Assembly: GCA_021234155.1 (NCBI GenBank)
Contig: JAJEKV010000032.1
Location: 2,996,156-3,060,155 of the forward strand
Direction: 5' to 3'
Source of the DNA: Isoetes taiwanensis
Lineage: Eukaryota > Streptophyta > Lycopodiopsida > Isoetales > Isoetaceae
Length of the DNA: 64,000 nucleotides
Of this stretch, positions 47,879 to 59,356 are shown piece by piece. A program made the translations under genes and the position numbers. Each line of letters starts with the position of its first letter. Within the stretch, counting starts at the first letter, position 1. The notes beneath the pieces are model-generated. The model was given only the letters and a program-made list of their open reading frames with translations, was not told where the DNA came from and did not search any database.

Positions 47879-47904
47879 GTACATGTCATCCGGGTGACAT
47901 GTAC
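47879..47904. repeat. Perfect 10-bp hairpin
   Basis: GTACATGTCA and TGACATGTAC flank a 6-base loop (TCCGGG). Transcribed from either strand it would form a tight stem-loop. No adjacent gene explains it. Confidence 0.85.
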
Positions 47905-47944
47905 CTGCGGACGCGGGCAAGATAATACACGATTCGGGCTTATA

Positions 47945-48208
47945 TTATGTTGGAACGCCACACCATGCAAGCGCCATCGCCATTGCAAAGAATCCTCCGA
48001 TTGCTACATTCTCACATGCCCGACTTAAGTCTCGACGGTCTACTAAGATATCATCAAGTGCGCCTTGGGTAAAACGACAGGGCATTATGTACGCTAGGTT
48101 TACTACAGTTCCATTTTGAGCAAAAAGGTTTGTAGCAGCTGCCATTACCAACATCAAAAAGTCAGTTTTTGAAGATGATTTTGGCTTTCTAGACATGTGC
48201 TTATCCAT
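47945..48208 (-). other. Open frame of unknown nature, 87 codons
   Basis: Starts MDKHMSRKPKSSSKTDF, continues into a hydrophobic stretch (LMLVMAAATNLFAQNG) and ends with a second hydrophobic stretch (IGGFFAMAMALAWCGV). This two-hydrophobic-segment shape could suggest a membrane protein piece, but no family is recognised, there is no promoter evidence, and the frame runs toward the GC-richer block. Listed as unconfirmed. Confidence 0.2.
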
Positions 48209-49785
48209 TGTAATCGGGTAATTTGATAAATCTTACAATAAGATATGAAAGAAACGCATTTCCAATTCTATTAGAAAAATGGATTGATTCTTCTAATAAG
48301 CTGCTATTCTATCTTGCCGCTCCATGGAAGTTGCTTTATTCTGATATACATTTTTGTTTCTCAGTTGATCGCAGAATAAGCTTGAAAAAACGGTGAATTG
48401 TGTAGTCATTTTTGTAATATAGATTTTGACTTCTTTGTATAACCTTGTATTTATTCTCGATACTTTAATTTAGCGGATCGCAGAATGTTCTTAAAAGATC
48501 TTAATGTGACACATGATCGCGGAACATTACCATAGCCATCTAGGATCTTGGGGTTTAGGCTAGAATGTTGTATCCATGGATTCGCGCATCCAAGTAGCCG
48601 GATAAGGAAGGAATGAGATAAATGTATGCCGATGGGTTCCCACCGCGATGTTGTATCTCGCGAATTTGTTTGCCCATTTAGAACTCAGTTTTTGGCGTTG
48701 CCCTTAGGGGGCAAACCCTCGCTTATGTGGGTATGTGGGCATATTCAGCGGCGGCGCCGGGCATATACCGGCAGCGGCGCTGCCGATGATCGCTTAAAAC
48801 CGCCGCTTCTATAAATGGTCTACGCCATCCAAATTCCATTATCGTACCGCTATTAATAAACGCTTATCCGGACTTTATTATGGCTCGAGCCAACCGTAAT
48901 CGGTGCAAGGCGGTAGGTAACGCATAATGATCGGGTATATGCAACTCGTTTCCGCGATTTATGTTTTCTACAAAAATTTGGAGCATTTTCAGATCCTCCT
49001 CTTCTCGGCACCTAAGATTCCTGACTTCCTTTGTTTCTTCAACGGCTCGCGTAAGTTTGGTGATCAAGGTTTAATGTGAGTAGGGATCACTCGCTTCACG
49101 CCTATAATCAATCGCTGCGGTGGAAACTATCAAAATAACTCGGGTTTGTATGTAAAATCAAATCCCGCCTAGGCCTTTGATACTAATATTTGGTACTCAT
49201 AAGTCGACAAATTAATATGGATCCCGCATTGTGGTTGATATCTTGAGTCTTCGATTTTCTATCGCATTAATGAACTGCTAAATTGCTAAGCAATAAACCT
49301 TGGTATCGATTCCAACAAAAATCCGGGTGTATCTATCATTCATGAAGCTCTATGGAACTGAGCGCCCCATTTGTATGAATCCAACGTAAACCGTAAAGTC
49401 TTCAATCAGGCATGTAAATGTAAATGTTATGCAATGTCATTGTTTCCCATGAGCATTTTGACTTATATCATGTCGGGCTTCATGCTTTAAAAGTCCATTT
49501 TGCTTGCCCGTTAAAATGTAGAATCACGCCAAAGCTCCACTTTTCTTTGAAATTATGTAAAAGTTTTATGATCTACTCAGGACATGTCTTGTGAAAATCA
49601 CGTAAGAACCAAGAATGCGTCTCTTGCGTTCCACCGTGAAACAGCGTTCATGATTGTTGTCCTACTTGGCACAAGACTCTAAGGGTACACCGGTGAAATA
49701 CCGGGCAGCCTTTAGGGTCAGTATTGTGCATATTTGGTTATTACTACGCGAACCTAAGCATGAAAAAGAGTTGTCCATTTGGAAC
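48209..49785. other. Non-coding stretch
   Basis: No gene supported. A minus frame at 48864-49067 (containing EEDLKMLQIFVENINRGNEL) is helix-like in composition but unrecognised. A short GC-rich patch lies at 48.7-48.8 kb. Confidence 0.4.
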
Positions 49786-49787
49786 AT

Positions 49788-50178
49788 ATATAATTGTCCA
49801 TATGCAGATCCGTAATGTTCGCTACAAAGAGTTATAACAACCTTATCACTCCATCTAACTGATGACCATAGCAGATATACATAATGGTTGCACTTTCACC
49901 ATCGATATGTGAAGTCCGATCCTTATAATGTTGAAAGTGCAACATGGATGCTTACTGGGTAGTTGATACTTAGGAAGAGTTGTCATTGCCCATATGGATC
50001 CGAATGTTCGCTACAGCCAGATATAACAACCCCTTTGTCACCCATCTAACCGATGAATTATAGCAGATATGCATAACAATGGTTGCACTTTACCACATCG
50101 ATATGTGAAGTCCGGATCCTTATAATGTTGAAAGTGCAACATGGATGCTTACTTCGGGTAAGTTGATACTCAGGGAAG
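49788..50178 (+). repeat. 190-bp tandem repeat with internal hairpin
   Basis: Two units (about 49788-49977 and 49988-50178) share AATGTTCGCTACA, ATATAACAACC or TTATAACAACC, GATGTGAAGTCCG-like text, TCCTTATAATG and ATGGATGCTTACT. In unit one GTTGCACTTTCA (49887-49898) and TGAAAGTGCAAC (49932-49943) form a perfect 12-bp stem over a 33-base loop; unit two keeps 10 pairs. No open frame crosses both units. Confidence 0.85.
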
Positions 50179-50533
50179 TTCGTTTACACTATTTATTCCG
50201 CGGGCATATTGCTCACCATTTTTCTTTTGAACAAGTTTTCACCACCGCTTTGATCAATTATTTCGCTCTTCATTTTGAAGCATTTCAACAAGGCATGGCT
50301 CCCCGCTTTTACATGGGTGGCATTTTAAGGTTTATGGGGATGATAATGATGCAAAAATTCCGCTACGCCTTGAATTGGTGCAAATGGACGAAAACTTATA
50401 TGGCAAGCATGCCTTAAGAAGCATCCCGATAGTCATAGAAAAGCATCCTGATAAGAAGCTCAAGTAGAAAAGTTCTCGTGATGTTAATGACGGGTCGATA
50501 ATTCAAAGGAATATGGCATTGTTTTTTCGTGGT
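50179..50533. other. Non-coding stretch
   Basis: The plus frame 50145-50417 is open for 90 codons but starts inside the tandem repeat and shows no motif. Nothing else is seen. Confidence 0.4.
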
Positions 50534-50730
50534 GCCAAAACTATGATTTTTTTTTTTGAAGAATATAGGAATATATTAAAACCACTAGAATGTGATCAAG
50601 TACAATGATAAGTGTGGTGCTAGCGAAATGAAGTGCCCATCATGATTCACAATCAGGAATGTCGACTAAATTTCCCGCTTTTTAACTGCGCTGCATGCTT
50701 GAGACTTGGTAAGCCCGCCAAAACTATGAT
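50534..50730 (-). mobile_element. Retroposed insertion with perfect 14-bp target duplication
   Basis: GCCAAAACTATGAT occurs at 50534-50547 and again at 50717-50730. Between them lie 169 bases that begin, on the plus strand, with a run of T; read on the minus strand the insert ends TATATTCCTATATTCTTC followed by poly(A). Poly(A) at one end and a 14-bp duplication at both flanks are the hallmarks of LINE-mediated retroposition. The insert has no open frame or Pol III boxes that I can see, so it is probably a 5'-truncated LINE 3' end. Confidence 0.85.
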
Positions 50731-51084
50731 GTTGCTAGCAAATGGTTTGCAAAGAGTGGTTCTTCCTCAACGGAGAACAATTTTCCGCGGTGTTTTACAA
50801 AGGCTATACCGGGCCGTGAACTATACTTGAATTTTAAACTATTGGCAACAGAAGCAATGCTATGGGTAGTTATGTTATGTCTATATACCATTGATCGCCA
50901 TGGACCTCGTAATGGTATTGCATTCGGCAAGGTAACTAAATCTCATCTTCAACTGCTATGGCATCGTCATTAAGTCAGTAGTTTGGCTTGTAATCACCAT
51001 GTCATGGATTGCTTATGTTTACTTATAAATGGTGAGGCTTCTCGAGCTCCCTTATAGGCATCCTCAAGTAAAGACAGCCTAGAA

Positions 51085-51335
51085 TATTTTATTTGCCCCG
51101 ACGCTCTAGCGTAAAGACAAAGTTAAGGGCATTAGAAAAGGCTTATTGGAAGACAAAGATGTGAATTTAACAAAACTCCCCGTATGCCAAAGGGATAAGT
51201 TACAATGCTGGAAAAGGGACTTATGCTATTGGGGAAGATAATACATTTGAAACCGTATGCCAAAGAGACAGTTACAACGCTGAAAAACAAGGGTTATGAG
51301 TTTGATGAAAGACAAAGATGTGAATTTTTGCATTT
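51085..51335 (+). repeat. Interleaved short duplications
   Basis: CCGTATGCCAAAG, AGTTACAA-GCTG occurs twice (about 51180, 51250), and GAAGACAAAGATGTGAATTT and GAAAGACAAAGATGTGAATTT occur at about 51150 and 51307. The nested order suggests two successive duplications. Confidence 0.65.
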
Positions 51336-51529
51336 GAACACCTTATGGCTTATATGGCATTGAATAAAAGAAAGGATGATGACTTAAAGCAAGCAAAGCA
51401 GCTCAGATCAAGCATCCCTTTATAATCTTTAGAAGTTGTTCTCATATTTGGGTAAACATGATGGCATAAAGATAATGTTCTATCATGGAGTGCAAATGTT
51501 ATGCCATCCAAAACACTTCCTATAAAATA

Positions 51530-51592
51530 GAATAATAGAATAGAATAGCTTTTTTTTTAATAGAATAGAATAGTTTTTTTTTATAAGGACAA
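51530..51592 (-). repeat. TATTC-type tails with T/A-runs
   Basis: Plus-strand AATAGAATAGAATAG followed by a T-run, twice in succession. On the minus strand this is an A-run followed by (CTATT)n, like the LINE tail at 41000. It could be two nested retroposon tails, but a body is not identifiable. Confidence 0.5.
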
Positions 51593-52114
51593 ATAGATAC
51601 ACGGACTCTTCTGCCAGTTTTCATTCATTGCATATTTGAAAATGCAAAATGGTCCTAGAGCTCCACTTTTGTAGCATTTTGTGAACATATTAGTGCCTTA
51701 GTCTAATTAATGATGGTTTAAATGTGCATTTTTCACATATCATTTAAGGTAAGAGTTTGAAAATCTTCGGAGGTTGATGTCACTCTTGTTTTGTATCAGG
51801 CCGTGATGAAGATGTTAGAGGAGCAGTATGCCAATTTCATTCAGTAAAGAAAATAGACCGAACTCATCATAGCCTCCCCTCAAACCTTACAGCTACAATT
51901 TATTTCTTAAAGAACACATCCAATGCTTCCATGCCCGTCATGCATATTATATATTTCATGGAGCTAATTTTCATATTGGCATCGTAAACACTACTTTCAT
52001 TACATCTTCGACCACTTTAACTTGAATGCTATCCTATAGCAAAGGCATAGTTTAATGGCTTGGTCAGCGATAAATGAACACATGTAGGTTACTCTCAATA
52101 GGCTTCTATGGTTA

Positions 52115-52441
52115 GTGACAATAGACCAAATGAAGATAAATAAAAGCTCGATACAGGATGTTGCTTTACAACAACAGTTTGAGCTATTATATTTGCTTTA
52201 TTATCGGGTCGTTATTTCCACCTATTACAATGATGCACGGAAGGATGCCTTTAAAGAGTTGCAGGTGTCTGTTTCTCATAACATGCATCCAAATGGAATA
52301 CACAATCCAACTTTGATTTGCACTTATTACAATGACACCATGGAGGATGCTTTGAAAAGCTTCATTCTGCTTTTTCATCATATACAATACAACCCCTCGA
52401 TTTGCAAAGATGTTGTAATTATAGTTTTTCTTTTTCTTTGA
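52115..52441 (+). pseudogene. PPR-like repeat fragment
   Basis: A 108-codon frame contains two related 34-residue units, TYYNDARKDAFKELQ... from 52220 and TYYNDTMEDALKSF... from 52322. The spacing (102 bases) and pattern Y-x-x-D-x-x-x-D-A-x-K followed by a loop with PN or NP resemble pentatricopeptide repeats, whose units are about 35 residues with conserved xYxxxGxxxxAxxxFxxM. A MHPNGIHNPTLIC-like loop between the units fits the usual MxxxGIxPNxxTxxxx. PPR proteins bind organellar RNA. Only two units, no start context and no family C-terminus, so it is likely a fragment; chance similarity is possible. Confidence 0.35.
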
Positions 52442-53691
52442 TTTTAAGCACATGTTTCCTCTCCAACAAAACTTTGATTATCATGTGAGAAATAATGGAA
52501 AAATAACATGGCAAATAAACATTGTAAGCATATAATGGCAAGTAATTTGGGTGATGCAAATAGGGATGGAGTCACCACCCAAATATTGAAGCATAGTATT
52601 AAAAGCAAGATTGTGCCAAAAGCGGTTTTTGTCTTGGTAGGGGAGTCATCTCTTTGCTCCAAATATCAAGTACAAGGCTAAAAAAGCTATATCTTGGCAT
52701 GTTGTTGTATCTATCAATGCATAACTTCAGCGTTGTTACAACTTACCTTCTAATGAAAAGTCGCCAATAGTTTATTAACTCAAATAGAAAAGCCAAATTC
52801 CAATCCACATATTCAAACGGTCAGATTTCATACATGCAACCAATGTAAGATTAACAAGGTGTCAGGTAATTCAGGGTCCGATGGGTCTCGACTCGTATTC
52901 TAAAAATAGCAACGAAGTCTAACCAAGAAATGCCGCTTGCTATTTGAGGCTACCTAAAAATTTTGTTAGAGCATTTTTAGTGTATTATGCCTAAATTTGT
53001 TATTTTAATGTCGAAAAAATTCAGTCGAAAAATTTTCGTGGATGATCATGATTTTAGGAGGAACTCCCCTATTTTCTCAACATGTACATCCATTCTCTCC
53101 TTTATTACACTTCTCCCCTATGCTTCAGCCATCCTAGTTCCATACTAAGCAATTCCAAACACTACCACCTTATACCAAATCCCAAAAAGTCCATATGTCC
53201 AACTATATCCCACCTTAACAAACACCCTCAACACCCAAGGGTAATCCTAGTAATGCAAACGCTGCATCATCACCTTCACAAAATGTTCATGTCTTTAAAA
53301 TAGCAATCTGATTCAAACACCTCTGCCACCTTACAACTACAACTTAAGCCACTTCACTCTCCTACCATGGAGGGCAACCTCCGGGTGGCACAAAGACTCC
53401 GTTACAATATAGAACCATCTTCTATAATTAACTACAATCGGCCAATAATTATCAAGAACCAAATGAAACTTGACATGCAAAGCTATTTTTAACCTTTTTA
53501 CATTGACAAGGAGGTTCCATAATTTTGACATATTTTAATCATAATAGGAGGCAATAATATTGAACACTTAATAAGAAACACAAATGCCTCTAAAACACAT
53601 CAGGAGTTGTCATATGGGAATAAATCAAAATATTTATCAGGGCACTCTCGATTCAAGTATCTACCGAACAAGTGATTTCGTTACTACATCT
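52442..53691. other. Non-coding stretch
   Basis: No gene supported. Frames at 53082-53303 and 53337-53531 show no motif. Composition is AT-rich. Confidence 0.4.
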
Positions 53692-55782
53692 AATATGTTA
53701 CTAATAACATGGGGTTTGGTTTTGTATTTCTTTTGTACTCATTTTTCTATGGCTTTCATATGATTTCCTGCCGCATTGCATGGGACTACTAATTAGGTGC
53801 ATATCTAGAGTGCACATACACCCCGCATTAATTTTAGTGTTTTTGTTCATCGGTTTAGACCCATGTGCCATGTTGTATTTTTCTCAATTATTTATTGAGG
53901 CTCGCTGATTACGCAACCTCGAGCCATTTAGAAATAGGGTTCATGAATGAAGGCACACTCAAGTAGAGGTGGAGCACCTGGTACTTTTAGCGATGTAGCG
54001 AGATTAAACATTGTCAAAACAAGCATGGAAATCTCAAGATCGGGATTTGTTTTGGCATAGATAGGGTTATTTGGGTTTTGTCACATTTCATTTTAGGGCT
54101 TGGAGAGGCAGAGGCAAGGCAAAGAACATAACAAGATCTTTGTGCGCCTAGGTGGGTATTCTAAGCACTCGCAAGAGCTTTAGCGACATGAGGGGCGTGC
54201 TGTGGCAAGGGCCGATGTAGTTCAAACAAAGAAAAGGGGCTTCTTCCCTTGGCTTTGATTTTGCAATTGAAGCTCCAAATGTACCATCATCTAAGTAGCT
54301 CGACCTATTTGATCCATAATCCCCGCAATACTTCAAGTTCTCGATTACCTAAGACCGAGAAAGGGAGAAAGTTTCCATGGATTTGTGCATATTCCCACGG
54401 ATTTTTAAAGTAGTAAATGGTTTACACTCAAGCTTTGTTCATAATCTGAGGAAATCAATAATCACTGGATTCTATGAGCTTACCGGGTGGTGGATAAGGT
54501 ATCTCGCTACATTGTTACATTTTACTGGGTGGAGTTTCTAAGCCTTTGCTTTCGCCTCCCAAAATTGTCTCCGCCATGCTACCGTGTTTCCTATGTACAG
54601 GAGATCGGGATGCTCTAAGGAAGTTTTGTTACCGGGTATAGATGACATTTACTTGGTCCTAGCCGCTTGTATTTCATGGAGCTTTTCCTCATAAAATTGT
54701 CAGCCTGCTTTTATTCGGGCTTCTACAATGCTTCTGCTCGAACCCGGCCTTTGAAATCGTGGAAAGAGGTAATACGCGTTTAAATAACATTGCAAGCGTA
54801 CCCATACAAACTTCGGTCTCATTTGTCGGTATTGGTCTTTGTCGACATTTTCCGATACACACATGAAGGACATTGCTAAGTTTAACTATTCTAATTCGCC
54901 GCAGAATCATCCGATACTAAATGGAAGAGCAATTTGACTTCTCGTATCTTATACTCAACGCCTAAGGGAGTTATTGAAGCAGCTATTCAATCCAATCTCT
55001 ATGGAAGACATCCATTAGATGATGCTTCTCGATGGCAAAGAAATCAAGATTCTCGAAAAAAGGAATCTCCTAGCCGTGAAAACAATGGATGAGATAGATG
55101 TAATTGCCATGGTGATGACAAGGCATTTGCTCCATGGAAACGAAAAGAATGATGCTTTAAATGAGCTCCGTGAATATCGTGAAAGTGGAGCTTCATCCGT
55201 GATAGTACGTAGAGGGAGGACTAAATAACAATAGCCGGAAGAGGATGAGTGATGACTATATTGCAACCAATGATAGCTCTGCACTCTAAAAAGAATGGGA
55301 AAAAGATAGTTGGTTAATGGAACCTCCCAAAATGCCCTAACGGCATGAGTCGAGTTTTAAAGAGCTTTTGTTGCGACATTCGAGGATCAAGAACAAAGTT
55401 GAGGAGGAGCCACAATTTGAAGCTTAGGATTTTGAATATGCATTCACATTCACAGTATTTTGAATATGCATTCACATCTACTTCAGACCAGCATTGAGTT
55501 TAGAAGAAATCATTAAGTTACAAACTTTGATGCTACCTCACACACATTGATATTGGTATAATATTATATGTCTAATTCTATGCAATGTTTTTGTTTCTAT
55601 AATTACACCTCTAGTTTGTTAGATTTGTGAGGCTATGATATACCATCCATCATTAGAGTATTAGGTAATGCTCCATATTCACACTCTACACTATCCTTAG
55701 GGCCCAAAAAATTTATTAACACAAACCATTAAACACAATAACCAACATTATTAACACAAACCATTGCATTCGACACATTTAA

Positions 55783-56112
55783 ATTAAAATCCCCTTAAAC
55801 CCCTTTGGTTTGGGTGCATATTCACACTGGGTTACGTGAGGCTAGAGCCTCAAAAATTTATATAATACATGTACAAATTAATAATTCATTAAGTACAATC
55901 TCTCAAACCTTATAGTATTTTGCAAACCTTAATATACAAGAGTATATAAAAACTTTTGTACATGCATACCCTACAAACGAGGATCACTATGCAATCTACC
56001 GGTGATCTTGAATAAAGGCAAATATGCTCATCCGGATGTTCTCGCTGTCTCGGCACCCTCACTGTGAATACGCATCTAAACCAAAGGGGGTTTGGCTGTG
56101 GGATTTTAATAT
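55783..56112. mobile_element. Nested inverted-end element in copy 2
   Basis: ATTAAAATCCCCTTAAACCC and CTTTGGTTTGGGTGCATA (from 55783) are mirrored near 56068-56112 by the reverse complement, with a few changes. About 240 AT-rich bases lie between. The arrangement looks like a MITE carried inside the long repeat. Confidence 0.55.
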
Positions 56113-58329
56113 AAAGTGTATTTATTCATAGATGTCGTATATTTAATAATATAGTAGATGACATAGATGTTCATACCTTTATCTACAAGAATACGCGCTG
56201 CCCTCGGCCGGCCATAACATTCTCCTACCTAGAACTCGCTTGTTGATAAACATGCGTGATTGGAACACCCAACCATTGCCTTATGTTTTGTGCCCGTGAA
56301 TAGATGAGGCGCAGGTTTTTTTTAATCTATAGGCAATGGACCTTTGTGCTCTTATGATAACATGACTTCATTACTTCATCGAAAGCAATCTAGATTAACA
56401 ATGTTAAGGTTGTATTTAGCAACCTTAACACCACGAAGTTATTTTGAATCCCACCATTCACCACCATCGATCCGCATTGGATTATATCCAAGAACCTTCC
56501 GTGATATTCGTGATGTTTAAAGGATATTCCATGAATTATTACAATAATCTTTAGAATATTCATTTTTAAAGAATAGTCCACATATTACTACCGCATCTTC
56601 TTCAAATCTCCCCTTTCCAAGAGAGGTTTCAACGAGTTTCGAGGATTTTATGGTTTTTTAAAGGAACATCCGACAAGCGCCTTGTTTTTGCAATGGTTTG
56701 TTTTTAACGATGGATTTGGAGGCAACTAACTGTGATAATAGAAATAAAAGATGAATATTTTACTTCTAGAAAAACAAATAAAAAAATAAAATAAAATAGT
56801 AATGGGCGAAGACGCAGTAACATGTTTTGATATTAGAGGCATATTTCGCCGCTACTCGGTGATATGGCATTTCACCGCATGAGAATGGCCGAAATAATGC
56901 TAACTACAGCCTCTTCTTTTCAAGGACCGTTTTAATCGCTTATGACTTCGTGCTCGAGATATAGTTCCGGATTTTACAGCCGAAAACCATAAAATTTCAT
57001 GAATTACAGCAACAATCGCAGGCTTTGTTTTTCCCATCCCAATGATTTCACCTCACCGCACTATTGCAGCTCTACACAATACATGGCTAGAGTTCCAAAA
57101 GCAAGACATCATAATTTCACCTTAAGCTACAACGACATCGAATCGCATGTTGCCAGATTGCCGGATATTGGAAAGTTTTATCATCACCGAATTGCTCTTT
57201 TCTACCCTATTGTTGCCAATTTGAACAGGAGCTTGCCTCTTCTTGCTTGGAATGCTTGATCATGTCGAAAAAGATAAGTCCTGCGATGCCCCCTTTTACT
57301 CATGAGATGTCTTTATTATAGGTCCCCGATAAAAGATTGAAGCTTCCATCCTTTATCCCGCCACTACCGACCGGAATTTTAAGGAAGTTTTGAGAGTTAT
57401 CGACTTCATGCCTATCGCGAATTATTCTCGTTGTTAACGGCGGATTGGCAACCGGTGATAAAATGTATGGTGATTCCTTCCCCTTCTAATGAAGTTTAGA
57501 TAAATTTCCAGCGATTTCTTTAGAGTCGGCAAGGGAATATATCCGCTTACTCCTCAAAAGATAATATTTTGAACCAAGCATTTGCATTCTCGTTTCATTT
57601 TATCGCTACATCGAAGAAATAATCCTTCACATATGTGATCCTTTTAGCCTCGCGATGTCATCCTTGAATTGATTTCCATACCGTAGTTCCAAAGCAAATA
57701 ATCCCCTTCAAGAGGGTTTCCCTAATGAAACACTTTCTGCAACAAATACTTTGCAATACTACACAAGATGAGACCCAACAATCTTTGAGAAAATCGCATG
57801 GAGTATGGAACTGGGAATGACCAACCGGCTGCCTCCTTCATCATTTCGGGTAACTCCTATACCCTATTCTTGCAAAGATTCCTAAGAGCTCAAAAAATCC
57901 CTACCCCTCGTCAGATAAAATGGCAAAACTCCCGTAATATGTTCCTATATATTCGTAAATGGCAAAAGTTTCATGCGATGATGTGGGTTCCAGCTTTTAT
58001 GGCTTTTCATCTCTTCGCGGATCCGGGTGTTCAAAACCGTGATGGAAAGCCACAACACCTGGAATTTTCTTCTATAACAGTGCAGATTGTGTCAAATTCT
58101 CTACCCATCATGGCTATGGTACGATGATGAAGGTGCAGCCTCGTGAACTCGGAGTGTCATTTTTCTTTCTTTCTTTCTGGTAAAAAATGTCCGAAAACGT
58201 TGCTTTAGAGCTTCTCGTGATGTTTTACACCCTCGACATCCCATCTGACACTCTCAATTATATATGTGTAGATAAAAATGGATATCTTAGTTCCTCACCG
58301 AAAATGCATTGGTGATGGATTTTTAGAGC

Positions 58330-59356
58330 TTGTATGCATGTGATGTCAATTTATAAAGAGAATCTTATTTGTACACTTCCAAAACAACTTTCAATCTTAG
58401 TGCTTTGTGCTCAGAGTGTTCAAGAAAAAATGCTTAAAAATATACAACACATATTGCATTTTTGTATGTTTGCATCAGAACACATTACTACCATGTATGG
58501 AACGCCCACCAAAGGTGGACAATTTCCTATATGAAAGAAAGTAATCTATAAAATTACATCTACATAACTACAGTTAACACAGATTGAAGTGTTTTTTACA
58601 TAAGACAAATATATGGTCCACGAACGATCTTGCCTAACAATGCAACATGTACCCAACTTATGCCCAGCAATGCTGGATACCATTACTAGTTTGATATTAT
58701 TTTTATACACCAAAGCATAACTATTATTACCAGACATTGATTTAGGGTTTATGTGTTTAGTGGGTTTTAGGGTTATTTTGCTACATATTCTAAACGGCGC
58801 ACCTCGACTACCGCCTGATTCACGATCCTATGACCCGATTGTACTGCTGGCACCTTCCTCGCTAACTTCCTCGCTTCGCTTTATAGTCATTTTATGATTG
58901 GGGCTTTATGATTTTGAAATCAACATGATTTCGCTTGCTAGTCTTCGAGGTAATATCTAACCCCTATATCGGCCTCTATACCTGGCCATTTAAGATTTTA
59001 GAATAGAGTCACTCGGGGCTCAATCTCTACCAAAATAACTCAATGTCCTAATAAGACTACTTTAACCAATATACCCAGTGAGCTAATGCGATTATTTTTT
59101 ATCTTGATTCTATCATTTTTTTTTTATAACAACCTATTCAATTGTTTTAGCGATATATGGTCTAGGGATTCATAAATTGTTAGTTTACATCCATATCAAA
59201 TTCCCCTGGAACCCCCTGTTATTTTGCTACATATTGAACTTTGAAGAATGAGGATGTAACATGCAACTCATAGATGAAACAGAAAATAATACATAGCAAC
59301 CATGTCATCATATCGCATCAAGTAAATCTACAACTTCCAAAGATGGAGGCAACTCC
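58330..59356. other. Spacer part of the tandem unit
   Basis: No gene recognised. GTTATTTTGCTACATATT occurs near 58772 and 59218, a short direct repeat about 445 bases apart. A GATTTAGGGTTT / GGTTTTAGGGTT pair near 58740-58772 is telomere-repeat-like. Confidence 0.5.

Larger units (their letters stand above)
53692..59356 (+). repeat. Unclassified 5.67-kb tandem unit, copy 2
   Basis: Begins at AATATGTTACTAATAACATG, the counterpart of AATATGTAGCATAATAACAT in copies 1 and 3, and repeats again from 59357 with a spacing close to 5.67 kb at every point compared. Examples are the start, CTCGAGCCATTTAGAAATAG, GGCGCAGGTTTTTTTTAATC and the end near 58326. Short frames in it (for example 57798-58127, 60313-60699 in copy 3) are paralogous but broken. 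No RT, integrase, transposase or helicase motif is recognised. The unit includes about 1 kb (58330-59356) whose partner lies beyond the window. Confidence 0.85.
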
